NCBI GenBank assembly: GCA_903888765.1
Contig: CAISVF010000333.1
Location: 1 to 43,302, forward strand
From: an uncultured Verrucomicrobia subdivision 3 bacterium
GTDB lineage: Bacteria > Verrucomicrobiota > Verrucomicrobiia > Limisphaerales > UBA11358
Direction: 5' to 3'
Length of the DNA stretch: 43,302 bases
Part shown: piece by piece, positions 43,143-43,302 of the stretch
How positions within the stretch are numbered: position 1 is the stretch's first letter
Layout of the letters: each line of letters starts with the position of its first letter
The notes under the pieces: model-generated
Seen by the model: only the letters and a program-made list of their open reading frames with translations
What the model was told of the DNA's origin: nothing
Databases searched by the model: none
Position numbers and translations under genes: made by a program

Positions 43143-43302
43143 GTTGTTAAATTCAGTGAAGCACGAACCCGCTGACAACGCACGTAGGAATTGCGGTTTG
43201 CCAACGAGTTGACTCAAATTAAAAGACACCGGGGAGGCGAAACTGAGGGGAGGCAAAAAGGGTCGTTGACTCATGGAAAAAAGACACCGGCAATGAGGGT
43301 GA

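Noticed and set aside
41628-43175. Plus-strand open frame of 515 codons
   Set aside because: It is antisense to the GH78 rhamnosidase and has no recognisable domain.

Overview
The window looks like a chromosomal segment of a Verrucomicrobiota bacterium, most likely of the Pedosphaera/Limisphaerales type. This is inferred from content, not from a marker gene. The signs are a G+C-rich genome, very large exported beta-rich proteins ending in a short 'STNL..W' module, glycoside hydrolases of families 92, 44 and 78, a divergent BNR-propeller protein, and few Shine-Dalgarno sequences ahead of genes. No rRNA, tRNA, CRISPR array, phage or transposase gene was seen.

Layout. Positions 1-2204 hold a dispersed repeat, a dolichol-phosphate-type glycosyltransferase (minus) and dprA (plus), the two divergent around a palindromic spacer. 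Positions 2260-16089 are a co-oriented block for exported polysaccharide breakdown: a GH92 alpha-mannosidase gene split by one in-frame TAG, an 896-residue beta-repeat protein, an 1801-residue multidomain propeller/beta-helix protein, and a GH44 endoglucanase-like enzyme. A conserved protein of unknown function follows (16258-17685). Positions 17686-18690 are gene-poor and carry a doubtful ORF and a second copy of the repeat found at position 1. Positions 18691-24691 are housekeeping genes: ispH, a winged-helix regulator with its membrane-protein partner, a DciA-like protein, sixA, ppx, hisC and a CPBP-family membrane protease. Next come a lone TolC-type channel and trigger factor (minus), a palindrome-rich gap, and a beta-CASP nuclease. 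Positions 29820-37082 run serA, a parvulin isomerase, a coiled-coil protein, fmdB-like, an exported hypothetical, ribD and ribE, several with 4-bp overlaps. An OlsB-like/PlsC-like acyltransferase pair (37160-38722) is followed by an antitoxin gene, then by decayed RelE, DUF433 and DUF5615 genes, an RNase H-like protein and a GH78 alpha-rhamnosidase.

The most interesting observations are these. A 15-bp palindrome occurs twice, just ahead of the membrane-protein/regulator operon and ahead of ispH, and is a candidate operator for the neighbouring winged-helix regulator. A single amber codon interrupts an otherwise intact GH92 gene whose catalytic residues remain. Two dispersed repeat families each occur twice, one of them in inverted orientation and abutting a truncated toxin gene. 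RibD and HisC each carry an in-frame insertion that looks repeat-derived. The three exported proteins of the polysaccharide block share a C-terminal module that could be a sorting or anchoring domain. No wholly new multi-gene system could be established from sequence alone.
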